Positions 27,150 to 36,220 of a DNA stretch of 64,000 bases are shown here, one piece after another (the first letter of the stretch is position 1; every line of letters starts with the position of its first letter). The stretch is from Coprococcus ammoniilyticus. GTDB lineage: Bacteria > Bacillota > Clostridia > Lachnospirales > Lachnospiraceae. The position numbers and the translations under genes are program-made. The notes below the pieces were generated by a model. It searched no databases. It saw only the letters and a program-made list of their open reading frames with translations, and was not told the DNA's origin. The stretch covers positions 62,001 through 126,000 of the forward strand of contig NZ_JAOQJS010000001.1 of the NCBI RefSeq assembly GCF_025567345.1, read 5' to 3'.

Positions 27150-29234
27150 ATGAATAACAAACGGCTAAGTAACAGACCATACCGATCCGCCATACTGGCG
27201 ATCGCAGCACTTATCTGCTGTCTTGTGGTCTGTCTTTTCATGAACAGCGGACTTTCTGATGCCGCAGGAAAATCCGGTCATATCAAAGATGGAGTAACGA
27301 ATGTTTATTTCCGTGATGCCCCCGGCGGCAATCCTGTAACGGATCACGGCAGTAACATTATGTTAAATGGGGGTCACAAGCTTACAATCCTGAACACCTC
27401 AAACAGCTCCTGGTATAAAGTATCCCTTGTTTATAACAAGACAACCTATACCGGCTACGTATCCGCTTCATATGTCACTATCGACAAAACAGACTCTTCT
27501 GATAAAAACAATACAACAGCAACGACAGAATCCTCAGGGAAAAAATCCGACAAAGATTTTGAATCCTATATGAATGATCAGGGATTTCCGGAAAGCTATA
27601 AGGCACAGCTCCGGGAACTGCATGAGGCTCATCCATCCTGGACTTTTAAAGCTGTCCAGACAGGAATCGACTGGGATGATCTTGTAGATAATGAACGAAA
27701 CAAATCCGGTCAGATCAAAAATCTGGTTCAGGGAACCAGCAGTTATCCACGCTACAACTGGCGTTCCACGACGATCGGTTACAACATCAAAACCGATACA
27801 TGGGCATCCTTTGATGGTAACTGCTGGTATGCCGCATCGGATAAACTGGTCTCCTATTATCTGGATCCCCGTGTTTATCTGTATGAACGGTTCGTATTTG
27901 CATTTGAGAATCTCTCTTATGAAGATTCTCAGTCCAAATCCGGCGTGGAATCCATTTTGAACGGAACCTTTATGTACAAATCCAAGCCATCCGGTTCCAA
28001 CAGTACATATTCCGAACTGATCATCAAAGCCGGAAAGGCAGTCGGTGTCAGCCCATACCACATTGCCTCCCGAATCAAACAGGAGGTTGGCTCATCACTC
28101 AGTTCTGCCACAAATGGAAAGCATTCCGTATATCCGGGAATCTATAATTTCTATAACATCGGCGGTTTCGACAGCGTAACCGGAAACGCCGTTACAAATG
28201 CACTTAAATGGGCATCCTCCGGTTCTACCTACGGAAGACCGTGGAACACCGTATACAAATCCATCTATGGCGGCGCTCAATACATTGGAAATAATTACAT
28301 TCTGCAGAAGCAGAATACTTTGTATACACAGAAATTCAATGTCACAAATACCTCTGCCTTATACTCCCATCAGTATATGACCAATGTTCAGGCGGCTTCC
28401 TCTGAAGCCTCTAAGGTATACGATGCCTACAGTGGCGCAGGCACACTGAACAATTCAATCACATTCTGTATCCCGGTATACAAAAATATGCCGGATACCA
28501 TGGTCAGCAAACCGGCAGACAGTGGCAATCCAAACAACTATCTCAAATCACTGAGTATTGATAACTATTCCCTGACACCAACATTTGCAGTCAATACAAC
28601 AACCAAGTATTCCCTGATCGTATCAGAGAAAACAAGTTCTGTTACGATTTCTGCAAGTCCGGTCAACAAAAACGCTTCCGTATCCGGAACAGGAAAAGTC
28701 AGTCTGTCAAAGGGTACGAATACAGTAAAAATTACGGTAAAAGCCCAAAGCGGCGCAAAACGTACTTATACATTAACGATCGTCCGTGGTAAATCTTCCG
28801 GTAATTCCAGCTCAGATCCTGAATTTGACGGTAACTATACTGTATCCGACGGAATCATAACCGGCGTAGCAGTATCAACCACCGTATCTGCATTTGTCTC
28901 CAATCTTGGATGTACAAACGGAACTGTCAGTGTAAGAACTTCATCCGGTGAAGAAAAGACATCTGACCGTATCGGTACCGGTGACATTGTAAAAATAACT
29001 GTTTCGGGCAATACCAGCACCTATACCGTTATTATTTTCGGTGATGTAAATGGTGACGGAATTATCAATGCACTGGATCTGTTAAAGATACAGAAGCATA
29101 TTATCGGTGCTTCTACCTTAAAGGATCCATACCTGAAAGCCGCAAATATCAAACGAAGTGGTATGTTATCTGCTCTCGATCTGTTAAAAGTCCAGAAATA
29201 TCTGATGGGCGCAGCACAGATCATGCAGCAGTAA
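27150..29234 (+). CDS. Secreted endo-beta-N-acetylglucosaminidase with SH3b, cadherin-like and dockerin domains
   Basis: A 694-residue exported wall hydrolase. Signal peptide or membrane anchor at about 15-40; SH3b domain (about 45-110) expected to bind peptidoglycan; Ser/Thr linker; LytD-type glucosaminidase domain (about 135-450, with HPSWTFKAVQTG, SPYHIASRIKQEVG and GIYNFYNIGG). A cadherin-like beta-sandwich (about 465-550) follows. The C terminus (about 628-694) is a two-repeat dockerin: the first repeat, DVNGDGIINALD, keeps all calcium ligands, while the second, NIKRSGMLSALD, has lost several. The start follows AAAGGAG. The next gene, 34 bp downstream, encodes a membrane-anchored cohesin, so the two probably form a docked complex at the cell surface. 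Confidence 0.9.
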   Translation: MNNKRLSNRPYRSAILAIAALICCLVVCLFMNSGLSDAAGKSGHIKDGVTNVYFRDAPGGNPVTDHGSNIMLNGGHKLTILNTSNSSWYKVSLVYNKTTYTGYVSASYVTIDKTDSSDKNNTTATTESSGKKSDKDFESYMNDQGFPESYKAQLRELHEAHPSWTFKAVQTGIDWDDLVDNERNKSGQIKNLVQGTSSYPRYNWRSTTIGYNIKTDTWASFDGNCWYAASDKLVSYYLDPRVYLYERFVFAFENLSYEDSQSKSGVESILNGTFMYKSKPSGSNSTYSELIIKAGKAVGVSPYHIASRIKQEVGSSLSSATNGKHSVYPGIYNFYNIGGFDSVTGNAVTNALKWASSGSTYGRPWNTVYKSIYGGAQYIGNNYILQKQNTLYTQKFNVTNTSALYSHQYMTNVQAASSEASKVYDAYSGAGTLNNSITFCIPVYKNMPDTMVSKPADSGNPNNYLKSLSIDNYSLTPTFAVNTTTKYSLIVSEKTSSVTISASPVNKNASVSGTGKVSLSKGTNTVKITVKAQSGAKRTYTLTIVRGKSSGNSSSDPEFDGNYTVSDGIITGVAVSTTVSAFVSNLGCTNGTVSVRTSSGEEKTSDRIGTGDIVKITVSGNTSTYTVIIFGDVNGDGIINALDLLKIQKHIIGASTLKDPYLKAANIKRSGMLSALDLLKVQKYLMGAAQIMQQ

Positions 29235-29268
29235 ATGAATAGATGATAAAATACAGGAGATATATAAA

Positions 29269-31449
29269 ATGAAAACAAGAAAAAAATTAGCAGCATTATG
29301 TATGATCTTGGTTCTGGGATTAAGCTGTCTGGTATATGGAAACAGCATACACTCCTATGCAGCATCTACCCAGTTCTCGATCTCGCTTTCATCCTCATCC
29401 ATTCAAAAGGGTGGTTCGGTTACAGTAACCGTATCGATCAGTTGTTCTGAAGCACTGGGTGCTTACAGCTATTGTCTGTCCTATGATTCCTCCTTACTGG
29501 AATATCAGTCCGGCGATGGCTATGGCGGAGGTGGAACCGTATCCTGTGCCGGATATGGCGATGGAAATATTACTTCTGCTTCCAACAGCTTTACATTTTC
29601 TGCTATAAATACAGGATCTGCCTATGTCAGTACGGGAAGCTCCGATGTCTATACATGGGGCGAAGAACATGCCGGAGCATCAGATGCAGGTGCTACGATC
29701 ACAATAACAGCCGCTGGCGGCAACAGTACAACAGAAGCAACGACCAGCGAACCAAATACAACAGACACCCCGGCTACAACAGAAACAAATTCTTCCGAAT
29801 CTACAACAGAAGATACGACAGACACTTCTTCCGAGGACACAACGGAAGATACCACAGAGGAAATGTCTGATAACTGTTATCTGTCTTCGATCCAGATCAC
29901 ACCAGGTGAATTAAAGCCTGAATTTGCAAAAGATACATATACTTATGAGACAACCGTTCCCGGAGATACCACAAGCCTTGCGATCAATGCGATCCCGGAA
30001 GACAGCAAATCATCCGTTTCCATTACCGGAAATGAAGATTTTGAACCGGGAAAGACCTCTCATATCTCTATCAAGGTTACTGCTGAAACCGGCGATAATC
30101 ATATCTACGACATTGCGGTTAATGTGGAAGAACTGGTAGATACAAGAGCGATCATCCAGATTGATGGAAAAGATTATTATTTTACAGAAGATTACAGCAA
30201 GCTTACTATTCCAGAAGGATTTGCCGAAATAAAAGAGAAATATAATGATACCGAAATCATTCTCTATCAGTCTCCAAACGGACTGGTTAAATGTGCTTAT
30301 CTGACAGATAAGGACAGCAAAAACGGAGCATGGTATATCATTGATACTACTGCAAAATCTGCGGTTCCATTTATCAATGTTGCATCTGCTTACAAAAGCT
30401 TTATCATTCTGACAGCCGGCGAAGACGTTACAGTGCCGTCGGGTTACACAGCTTTCACCTATAAGTTTAACAAAAATTCCGTAACCGCCTATCACAAATA
30501 TGAAGATGATACGATCCTCGTAGTATATGCCATGAGTCCGGACGGTGAACCTGGATGGTTCTACTATGATACCGTTGAGAAAACATTTACCCGATTTGTC
30601 GCTTCAGCAGTTCCAACAGAAGCAGTCACGACTGCTTCTGCGACAGATGCCAACAATGGCTCTTTCTTTGATCAGCACAAGGACAAGGTTATCACTATAT
30701 GTATCATCGTGATCGTAGTTATGTTCTTCCTGATCATTATCCTCGGAATTATGCTGATCCGGGTGATCAAGCAGGGACTTCCTGACGATGATCCTGACGA
30801 TGATCCTGATGGTGCTGCAAGCAACGGTTCCGATAACGATACCGACGACAATGCAGGCAATGATTCCGATAACGATACCGCTGGCAACGCAGGCAATGGT
30901 CCTGATAACAATACAAGCGGCGATGCCGAAAACGGTACCGACAATACCAGCAATAATGCTGCCGATGATACACCAGACAACACAGATCACAACACAGGCA
31001 ATGATACAGGTATCGATACTGATAATACTTCGGATGATACTGTTTCTGCAAATGATACAAAGTCAGAGGATACGATAGCCGCTGCTGTTGTTCTGGACGA
31101 AACACCAGCAGAAAATGCCGATGATACAAACAACCAAAAGCCTGCGGACATTCCGGTAACAGATGGCATGACAGAGCTTACTGCTAAGCCATCCGTAAAA
31201 GCTGAAGATGTCACTTCCACCAGATTAAGCAGCGAAACTAAAAAAGCAAAGGAAGAAAAAGAAGCAACTCCGGCAGATAAAATCATCAAAAAGGCGGCTC
31301 AGTACTCTTCCATGAATACGGCTGATCTGTCAGAGGTATTCAATATGGCAGAAGCGATCGTGAATCACGAAGAGCCAAAGAAAAACACCGGCTCCTTGCA
31401 GTTTAAGCCGATCAAGCAGAATGTACCGGATAGTAAAGAAGAAAAATAA
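29269..31449 (+). CDS. Membrane-anchored cohesin-domain protein
   Basis: A 726-residue surface receptor candidate. Signal peptide (1-32), then a cohesin-like beta-sandwich (about 35-145: VTVTVSISCSEALGAYSY, SYDSSLLEYQSG, YTWGEEHAGASDAGATITI), a Thr/Ser/Glu linker (150-200), a cadherin-like domain (about 203-290), a second globular domain of unknown type (about 290-440) and one transmembrane helix (about 470-495). The ~230-residue tail after the helix begins with (DDDP) repeats and runs through about 110 residues of Asp/Asn/Gly/Thr-rich repeats, then a Lys/Glu-rich end. By orientation this tail is cytoplasmic. The partner dockerin is in the gene just upstream. Confidence 0.85.
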   Translation: MKTRKKLAALCMILVLGLSCLVYGNSIHSYAASTQFSISLSSSSIQKGGSVTVTVSISCSEALGAYSYCLSYDSSLLEYQSGDGYGGGGTVSCAGYGDGNITSASNSFTFSAINTGSAYVSTGSSDVYTWGEEHAGASDAGATITITAAGGNSTTEATTSEPNTTDTPATTETNSSESTTEDTTDTSSEDTTEDTTEEMSDNCYLSSIQITPGELKPEFAKDTYTYETTVPGDTTSLAINAIPEDSKSSVSITGNEDFEPGKTSHISIKVTAETGDNHIYDIAVNVEELVDTRAIIQIDGKDYYFTEDYSKLTIPEGFAEIKEKYNDTEIILYQSPNGLVKCAYLTDKDSKNGAWYIIDTTAKSAVPFINVASAYKSFIILTAGEDVTVPSGYTAFTYKFNKNSVTAYHKYEDDTILVVYAMSPDGEPGWFYYDTVEKTFTRFVASAVPTEAVTTASATDANNGSFFDQHKDKVITICIIVIVVMFFLIIILGIMLIRVIKQGLPDDDPDDDPDGAASNGSDNDTDDNAGNDSDNDTAGNAGNGPDNNTSGDAENGTDNTSNNAADDTPDNTDHNTGNDTGIDTDNTSDDTVSANDTKSEDTIAAAVVLDETPAENADDTNNQKPADIPVTDGMTELTAKPSVKAEDVTSTRLSSETKKAKEEKEATPADKIIKKAAQYSSMNTADLSEVFNMAEAIVNHEEPKKNTGSLQFKPIKQNVPDSKEEK

Positions 31450-31651
31450 GACCTACCAAAAGTTGTTATTTCCTGATTAAGGTTTCTAATCACGTTTGCC
31501 TACCTTTGTTTCACTCAATTTTATATGCACATGTCTCTGCCGCGATAAAAACCTTTGCGGCGACGACATGGCACAAAATTGAATGAAACTCAGTCGACTA
31601 CACTATGGATTATGAAACCTTATTCAGAAATAACAAACTCTGGTAGGTCTT
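31448..31651. repeat. Long nested inverted-repeat element C
   Basis: Arms at 31448-31493 and 31607-31651 pair over about 45 bases with few mismatches. A second stem lies inside (about 31509-31535 with 31565-31589) and a third (GCCGC-gataaaaacctt-TGCGGC) at the tip. It overlaps the stop of the cohesin gene and sits between convergent genes, with T-rich sequence after the right arm. Confidence 0.75.
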
Positions 31652-31697
31652 ATTTTTATACCACCGCTTTGTCATAATATTAAATCAATCTCATGCG

Positions 31698-31755
31698 GCA
31701 AAAACGTGATTATAAACCTTATTCAAGAGCTGCAAACTTCCGACAGGTTTTTAAT
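31698..31755. repeat. Second, diverged right arm of element C
   Basis: This stretch resembles the right arm of element C at roughly 70% identity and can pair with the left arm even further inward (ATCACGTTT side). The metK 3' region therefore carries two tandem arm copies facing one inverted copy. Confidence 0.55.
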
Positions 31756-31763
31756 TGTTTCTC

Positions 31764-32951
31764 TTATAAATATGCCTTCAACATATCAACTTTGTCGAGT
31801 CTCTCCCATGGAAGGTCGAGGTCAGTTCTTCCGAAGTGTCCATATGCTGCTGTCTGCTTGTAGATTGGTCTTCTGAGGTCAAGCATCTTGATGATTCCGG
31901 CTGGGCGAAGATCAAAATGCTCACGGATGATCTCAACCAGCTTCTCATCGGATACCTTTCCTGTTCCGAATGTGTCTACCATGATAGATGTAGGTCTGGC
32001 AACACCGATCGCATAAGACAACTGGATCTCACATTTATCAGCAAGTCCTGCTGCTACAATGTTCTTTGCTACATATCTTGCTGCATACGCTGCGGAACGG
32101 TCAACCTTTGTACAATCCTTTCCTGAGAAAGCACCGCCGCCGTGACGGGCATATCCACCATAAGTGTCTACGATGATCTTACGTCCTGTAAGTCCACTGT
32201 CACCATTTGGTCCGCCAATAACGAATCTTCCGGTTGGATTGATAAAGAACTTGGTATCTTCATCTACCATATCAGCAGGAAGAACTGTATCAAATACATA
32301 CTTCTTGATATCTTCATGGATCTGTTCCTGTGATACTTCCTCGCCATGCTGAGTTGAGAGAACTACCGCATCGAGTCTCTTTGCTTTTCCATTCTCATCA
32401 TACTCTACTGTTACCTGAGTCTTACCGTCTGGTCTGAGATATGGAAGTGTTCCATTCTTTCTTACTTCTGTCAGTTTTCTTGCAAGCTTATGTGCAAGTG
32501 CGATCGGATATGGCATATATTCCGGTGTTTCATTTGTTGCAAATCCAAACATCATACCCTGATCTCCGGCGCCAATCGCTTCGATATCATCATCGCTCAT
32601 CAGATGCTCTTTTGCTTCTAATGCCTTATCAACACCCATTGCAATATCTGCTGACTGCTCATCAATTGCTGTGATAACACCACAGGTATCACAGTCAAAT
32701 CCGTATTTTGCTCTGTCGTATCCAATCTCACGGATCGTCTCACGAACGATCTTCTGAATGTCTACATATGCTTTTGTTGTAATCTCACCCATTACAAGTA
32801 CAAGACCTGTTGTGATCGATGTCTCGCAGGCAACACGGCTCATTGGATCCTGCTCCATCAATGCATCCAATACTGCATCGGAAATCTGGTCACAGATTTT
32901 ATCCGGATGACCTTCTGTTACTGATTCTGATGTGAATAATAATTTTTCCAT
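31764..32951 (-). CDS. metK: S-adenosylmethionine synthetase
   Basis: A 395-residue enzyme making SAM from methionine and ATP. The second of two adjacent ATG codons (32951) is preferred because AAGGAGG is then 5 bases away. Signatures: TSESVTEGHPDKICDQISDA split over the N terminus, GAGDQGMMFG near 118-127, GGPNGDSGLTGRKIIVDTYG near 240-260 and GGGAFSGKD near 265. The SAM-I riboswitch upstream gives feedback by its own product. Confidence 0.97.
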   Translation of the reverse strand: MEKLLFTSESVTEGHPDKICDQISDAVLDALMEQDPMSRVACETSITTGLVLVMGEITTKAYVDIQKIVRETIREIGYDRAKYGFDCDTCGVITAIDEQSADIAMGVDKALEAKEHLMSDDDIEAIGAGDQGMMFGFATNETPEYMPYPIALAHKLARKLTEVRKNGTLPYLRPDGKTQVTVEYDENGKAKRLDAVVLSTQHGEEVSQEQIHEDIKKYVFDTVLPADMVDEDTKFFINPTGRFVIGGPNGDSGLTGRKIIVDTYGGYARHGGGAFSGKDCTKVDRSAAYAARYVAKNIVAAGLADKCEIQLSYAIGVARPTSIMVDTFGTGKVSDEKLVEIIREHFDLRPAGIIKMLDLRRPIYKQTAAYGHFGRTDLDLPWERLDKVDMLKAYL

Positions 32952-33057
32952 CATTTCCTCCTTGTATAAATACTATCTATAGTTACTGCCATGCGTATTC
33001 GTTCACATAGCTTTTGATTTTTCTTTTTTCAGACAAGTTATCCCCACCTGGTTTTAT

Positions 33058-33086
33058 GCAAAAGAAAAATCCGCTCTGAGCGGATT
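33058..33086 (-). terminator. Expression-platform terminator of the SAM riboswitch
   Basis: AATCCGCTC-A-GAGCGGATT followed by TTTCTTTT on the minus strand, between the aptamer and metK. It should form when SAM is bound and stop transcription. Confidence 0.9.
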
Positions 33087-33098
33087 GATAAAATCAAA

Positions 33099-33231
33099 CC
33101 TCTCATTGTTCGACGTCTGCATATCACAGACTCGCTCAGGAAGGCACCTTCCATACAGGTCTTTCTTTCACCTGTTCCGGGGTTGCCATGGCTTCATAGT
33201 CCCTTATGACTCCACCATTCTGAATAAGAGC
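33099..33231 (-). ncRNA. SAM-I (S-box) riboswitch aptamer
   Basis: On the minus strand the S-box blocks appear in order: P1 CTCTTAT, GGTGGAG, GGGACTATGAAGCC, GGCAACC, a hairpin with CAGGT and ACCTG, GGAAGGTGCCTTCC and the closing ATGAGAG, which pairs with P1 with one wobble. It lies about 150 nt before metK, next to an intrinsic terminator. Confidence 0.96.
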
Positions 33232-33355
33232 ATTTATAAATATTTATTTGTATTCAAACTGCAATGCAGTTCTGAAACAGCTATACTCTAACTGATATAT
33301 TTCCATAAGTCAATAGGTAATTTCTGTTTTGCGACAAAAATTCATTAAAGCTATC
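33232..33355. other. Gap between the TraX gene and the metK leader
   Basis: It holds the metK promoter region; a clear -35/-10 pair was not assigned. No gene is seen. Confidence 0.3.
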
Positions 33356-34102
33356 CTATAAAACCGCCTTGCTGAGCAGGTATAAGATGAGCAAATGTGC
33401 CGGATAGAACACATAAAATGTATATTTAAGAACTTTATTCTTCCGACCATACTCTCCGTTGTACAGACTGATCGGCAGGATTGCCAAAACTGCATAGAGC
33501 TGCCTTATTCCGTAAAACAGGAAATACAGCACTGCCGATACGATTGCAAACCCCATATTCTGACGCAGCTTCCAGCCAAACGGATAATGTCCGGTCACAA
33601 GACCGGCATTTCTGAATACTTGTTCCGCCGTGTCATCCTTGGTCGAATAATAAATTAATACGATCAGAAGAATGCCCGCCATTCCATAATCAAAATGCAG
33701 AGCCTCTGAAACTACCATAATGACAACAATTCCGATGACTGCGCCCATCTGATTCCATTTTGCTACTTTTCCAAGATAAAGCACAACCAGCCCCGCCGCA
33801 AGTGTAAAGAAAATATTCTGCTTCTGCAGATCAAATACCTGTCCGGTCGATGCCAGATCAAATGGAACTTCCGAAATCAGCGCAAACAAAAAGAGCCGGA
33901 TAAAATATTTTCTGATATCCGACGTATGCCTGTACCCTTCTACCAACAGGAATGCGAATATAGGAAATGCGAGCCGTCCTACAGCCCGCATTATCCAGTT
34001 ATTATTCATTAGAACAAGTCCTACATGGTCACATAACATAAATATGCATGCCAGAAGCTTTAACTGATTTGAAGTTATCCCTGTCTCTGTCCTTTTATCC
34101 AT
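33356..34102 (-). CDS. TraX family membrane protein
   Basis: A 248-residue protein with about eight hydrophobic segments. The start at 34102 (MDKRTETGIT) follows TAAGGAAA; a longer frame would run back into the HIT gene. The N-terminal LKLLACIFMLCDHVG and RLAFPIFAFLLVEGY are typical of TraX, an acyltransferase-like family named for F-pilin acetylation but common in Firmicutes without conjugation genes. The substrate is unknown. It lies 7 bp after the HIT gene, so the two are cotranscribed. Confidence 0.85.
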   Translation of the reverse strand: MDKRTETGITSNQLKLLACIFMLCDHVGLVLMNNNWIMRAVGRLAFPIFAFLLVEGYRHTSDIRKYFIRLFLFALISEVPFDLASTGQVFDLQKQNIFFTLAAGLVVLYLGKVAKWNQMGAVIGIVVIMVVSEALHFDYGMAGILLIVLIYYSTKDDTAEQVFRNAGLVTGHYPFGWKLRQNMGFAIVSAVLYFLFYGIRQLYAVLAILPISLYNGEYGRKNKVLKYTFYVFYPAHLLILYLLSKAVL

Positions 34103-34109
34103 GTTTTCC

Positions 34110-34526
34110 TTAAATTCTCTTACGAAGTGCCTTTGACAACCGATCCAGTTCCTCATTGTCTGACTGACCCGGAACCCATGTAACTGTAACCGTATCCTTA
34201 ATGAATCTTGGCACAAGATGCATGTGAAAATGGAATACTGTCTGTCCTGCAGCAGCGCCATTGTTCTGAATAATGTTCAGTCCGTCAGGATTTAATTCCG
34301 CTTTCTGAGCCTTGGCAACCTCTGTCGCAATCGTAAAGATCTTTGAAGCAGTATCCGCGTCCATGCTATATATATCATCATAATGTTCTTTTGGTATAAT
34401 TAAAGCATGACCTTTATTTGCAGGATTTACATCAAGTATTACTCTACATATGCTGTCTTCATAAACTGTTGCTGATGGTATCTCACCATTTGCAATCTTG
34501 CAAAAAATGCAATCGTCCTTACCCAT
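34110..34526 (-). CDS. HIT family nucleotide hydrolase
   Basis: A 138-residue histidine-triad protein. The ATG at 34526 (MGKDDCIFC) is 8 bases after AAGGAGGA. A CIFCKI motif near the N terminus and the triad HFHMHLVPRF (about 97-106) are intact. HIT proteins of this branch hydrolyse adenosine phosphoramidates and related dinucleotides. It leads a two-gene unit with traX. Confidence 0.93.
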   Translation of the reverse strand: MGKDDCIFCKIANGEIPSATVYEDSICRVILDVNPANKGHALIIPKEHYDDIYSMDADTASKIFTIATEVAKAQKAELNPDGLNIIQNNGAAAGQTVFHFHMHLVPRFIKDTVTVTWVPGQSDNEELDRLSKALRKRI

Positions 34527-34586
34527 AAAAGTTTCCTCCTTAATTGCTTTTTCCATTTTACTCCATTATGCGGGATTTTACAAGCT

Positions 34587-35729
34587 TTATGTGGTTTGGA
34601 AGGTTGCATAAGCCTTCAGATCTTCCTCAACCCGTTGTTTGATTTCGTTTATAATCTCCTGACATTGTTTTTTCTTCATTCCTGCCTGCACTCCTACTGT
34701 CAAAAGCTCCGTTTCTCCCGGATCTTGTCCATTTCCATCAACAGATGTTGTATGCTCACCATAATAGGTTGTGCTATACGTCAGATCATATGCCGGACTC
34801 AATCTCCATGTTTCTGATTCAGTATCATATACAAACGAAAAATTCTTTGAATGATCATCCCTGTTATGTGCAAATACATTAAAACACATTCTGCGAAACA
34901 TATTTTCAACATCCATTTTATTATCTCGCGTCATTATTCTTGTTAATTTCATCAGGTCATGGTAGTCCAGACTTGGCTGATTAAAATCAAGTTCTAACAA
35001 CGCTGCCGCCGTTGCCATATGAACCTTGCTCCCATCCGTTTTTCTATCAAATCTCCGGGTTCCAAAGTATCCTGCATGTCGCTGCGATGGAAACAACCTT
35101 GTCTCACTCATAACGATTCCACATTTTTTTGCACAGACCGAATAATCATATTCCATTTGTCCAATATCTGCCCTGTCAACATGTGCTGGAAATTTTATGA
35201 TCCAATCTTCCCCATCTATCCTCGTCATGATCTTTGGCCTTGCTCCGCCGCTGGTTCCACCAAGCCCATATAATTCATCTAATTTATCCGAATATTCTGT
35301 ATTCATGATTCTATGGCACGCTTCTGCTAATTCATCCAGATCATCCGTTTCCTGCTCCGCCACCAGAACGCTCTGTGGATGATAGCACAAAGCCCCCATC
35401 CCGGAATCTCCCACAATAGCAAGACGTTCTAAAACACCTTGTTCATCCGGATTGATATGATTTGCCCTAAGCAGCCGATCTAATAATAATCTTCCCCACG
35501 CATCTGGAAGACTATCTGCAAATATTCCAAACAGCCCGCCGAAATAATCTTTTTTCGGCACAAATACCTGCTTTTTCAGCGGCAGCGAAAAAGGGCTGAT
35601 TGAAAATCCATCTTCCAGCCATTCATCACTATATTCAAAAGCAGCTTTTCGGTCTGCTGTTAACACCATCGTTCCCACCAAACGATCCTCATAGCAAACC
35701 TGAAGCATCCTATCTTCTATTTGTCTCAT
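34587..35729 (-). CDS. hipA: HipA-family toxin kinase
   Basis: A 380-residue protein of the HipA kinase family. The N-terminal subdomain (about 10-105) is the Couple_hipA type. The kinase core has the ATP loop GGTSGGARPK near 155-165, and the catalytic segment AHNRDDHSKNFSF near 285-297 followed by PAYDLTYS. HipA kinases phosphorylate aminoacyl-tRNA synthetases and cause dormancy. All catalytic residues appear present. Its start overlaps the HipB-like gene by 20 bp. Palindromes upstream of that gene are candidate operators. Confidence 0.92.
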   Translation of the reverse strand: MRQIEDRMLQVCYEDRLVGTMVLTADRKAAFEYSDEWLEDGFSISPFSLPLKKQVFVPKKDYFGGLFGIFADSLPDAWGRLLLDRLLRANHINPDEQGVLERLAIVGDSGMGALCYHPQSVLVAEQETDDLDELAEACHRIMNTEYSDKLDELYGLGGTSGGARPKIMTRIDGEDWIIKFPAHVDRADIGQMEYDYSVCAKKCGIVMSETRLFPSQRHAGYFGTRRFDRKTDGSKVHMATAAALLELDFNQPSLDYHDLMKLTRIMTRDNKMDVENMFRRMCFNVFAHNRDDHSKNFSFVYDTESETWRLSPAYDLTYSTTYYGEHTTSVDGNGQDPGETELLTVGVQAGMKKKQCQEIINEIKQRVEEDLKAYATFQTT

Positions 35730-35994
35730 TCATAACCTCCTGAATATCCTTGTACGGAACCCGTGTAAACAATTCCCGAAGCTCATCTGCTATATCCAGT
35801 GCAACCGCAATCCGCGTCAATCCCAACAGAGAGATCTGTCCGGTTTGCTCAAATCGTTTGATTGATCCATAGCTTACGCCACTTTGTTCCGCTAACTGCT
35901 GCTGTGACAACGATCTACGCTTTCGTATATTGCGAACTCTTTCTGCCAATTTCTTATCTAATTCATCCGGTGTCTCCCATACAAAAGGTTTCAT
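35710..35994 (-). CDS. hipB: HipB-like XRE-family antitoxin/repressor
   Basis: A 94-residue protein with an XRE helix-turn-helix (about 20-72: RRSLSQQQLAEQSGVSYGSIKRFEQ). It precedes and overlaps hipA, the standard antitoxin-first order. It should bind and restrain HipA and repress the operon through the AT-rich palindromes just upstream. The ribosome site is weak (GGGGT), which fits tight control. Confidence 0.9.
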   Translation of the reverse strand: MKPFVWETPDELDKKLAERVRNIRKRRSLSQQQLAEQSGVSYGSIKRFEQTGQISLLGLTRIAVALDIADELRELFTRVPYKDIQEVMNETNRR

Positions 35995-36020
35995 GTATCT
36001 TTACCCCGCAAATTATTTAT

Positions 36021-36040
36021 ATAGATAATATTTTATCTAT
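36021..36040. promoter_or_regulatory. Candidate HipB operator 1
   Basis: ATAGATAA and TTATCTAT flank a 4-base centre, about 27-46 bp upstream of the hipB start. Confidence 0.55.
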
Positions 36041-36064
36041 ATATCCGTCATTTTTATTATAATT

Positions 36065-36078
36065 GATAATATATTATC
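36065..36078. promoter_or_regulatory. Candidate HipB operator 2
   Basis: GATAATATATTATC is a perfect 14-bp palindrome sharing the GATAAT/ATTATC half-site with operator 1, with 24 bp between the two palindromes. Confidence 0.5.
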
Positions 36079-36131
36079 CATATTTATTATATACTATTAT
36101 CTTATCACTTTCAATTTATCTTTATTCAAAA

Positions 36132-36220
36132 AATGAAATGTACTTATAACCAGTCGAATAAAAATGAAACATATCATGTATTTTTCATGCCGATCCAACT
36201 GTCTATAAGCACATTTCATT
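36132..36220 (-). repeat. Long inverted repeat F at the nitrilase 3' end
   Basis: Arms 36132-36153 and 36199-36220 pair with three mismatches. An inner hairpin, AAAATGAA and TTTCAT type, lies between. It overlaps the nitrilase stop and, on the minus strand, is followed by a T-run, so it probably terminates that transcript. Confidence 0.65.
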
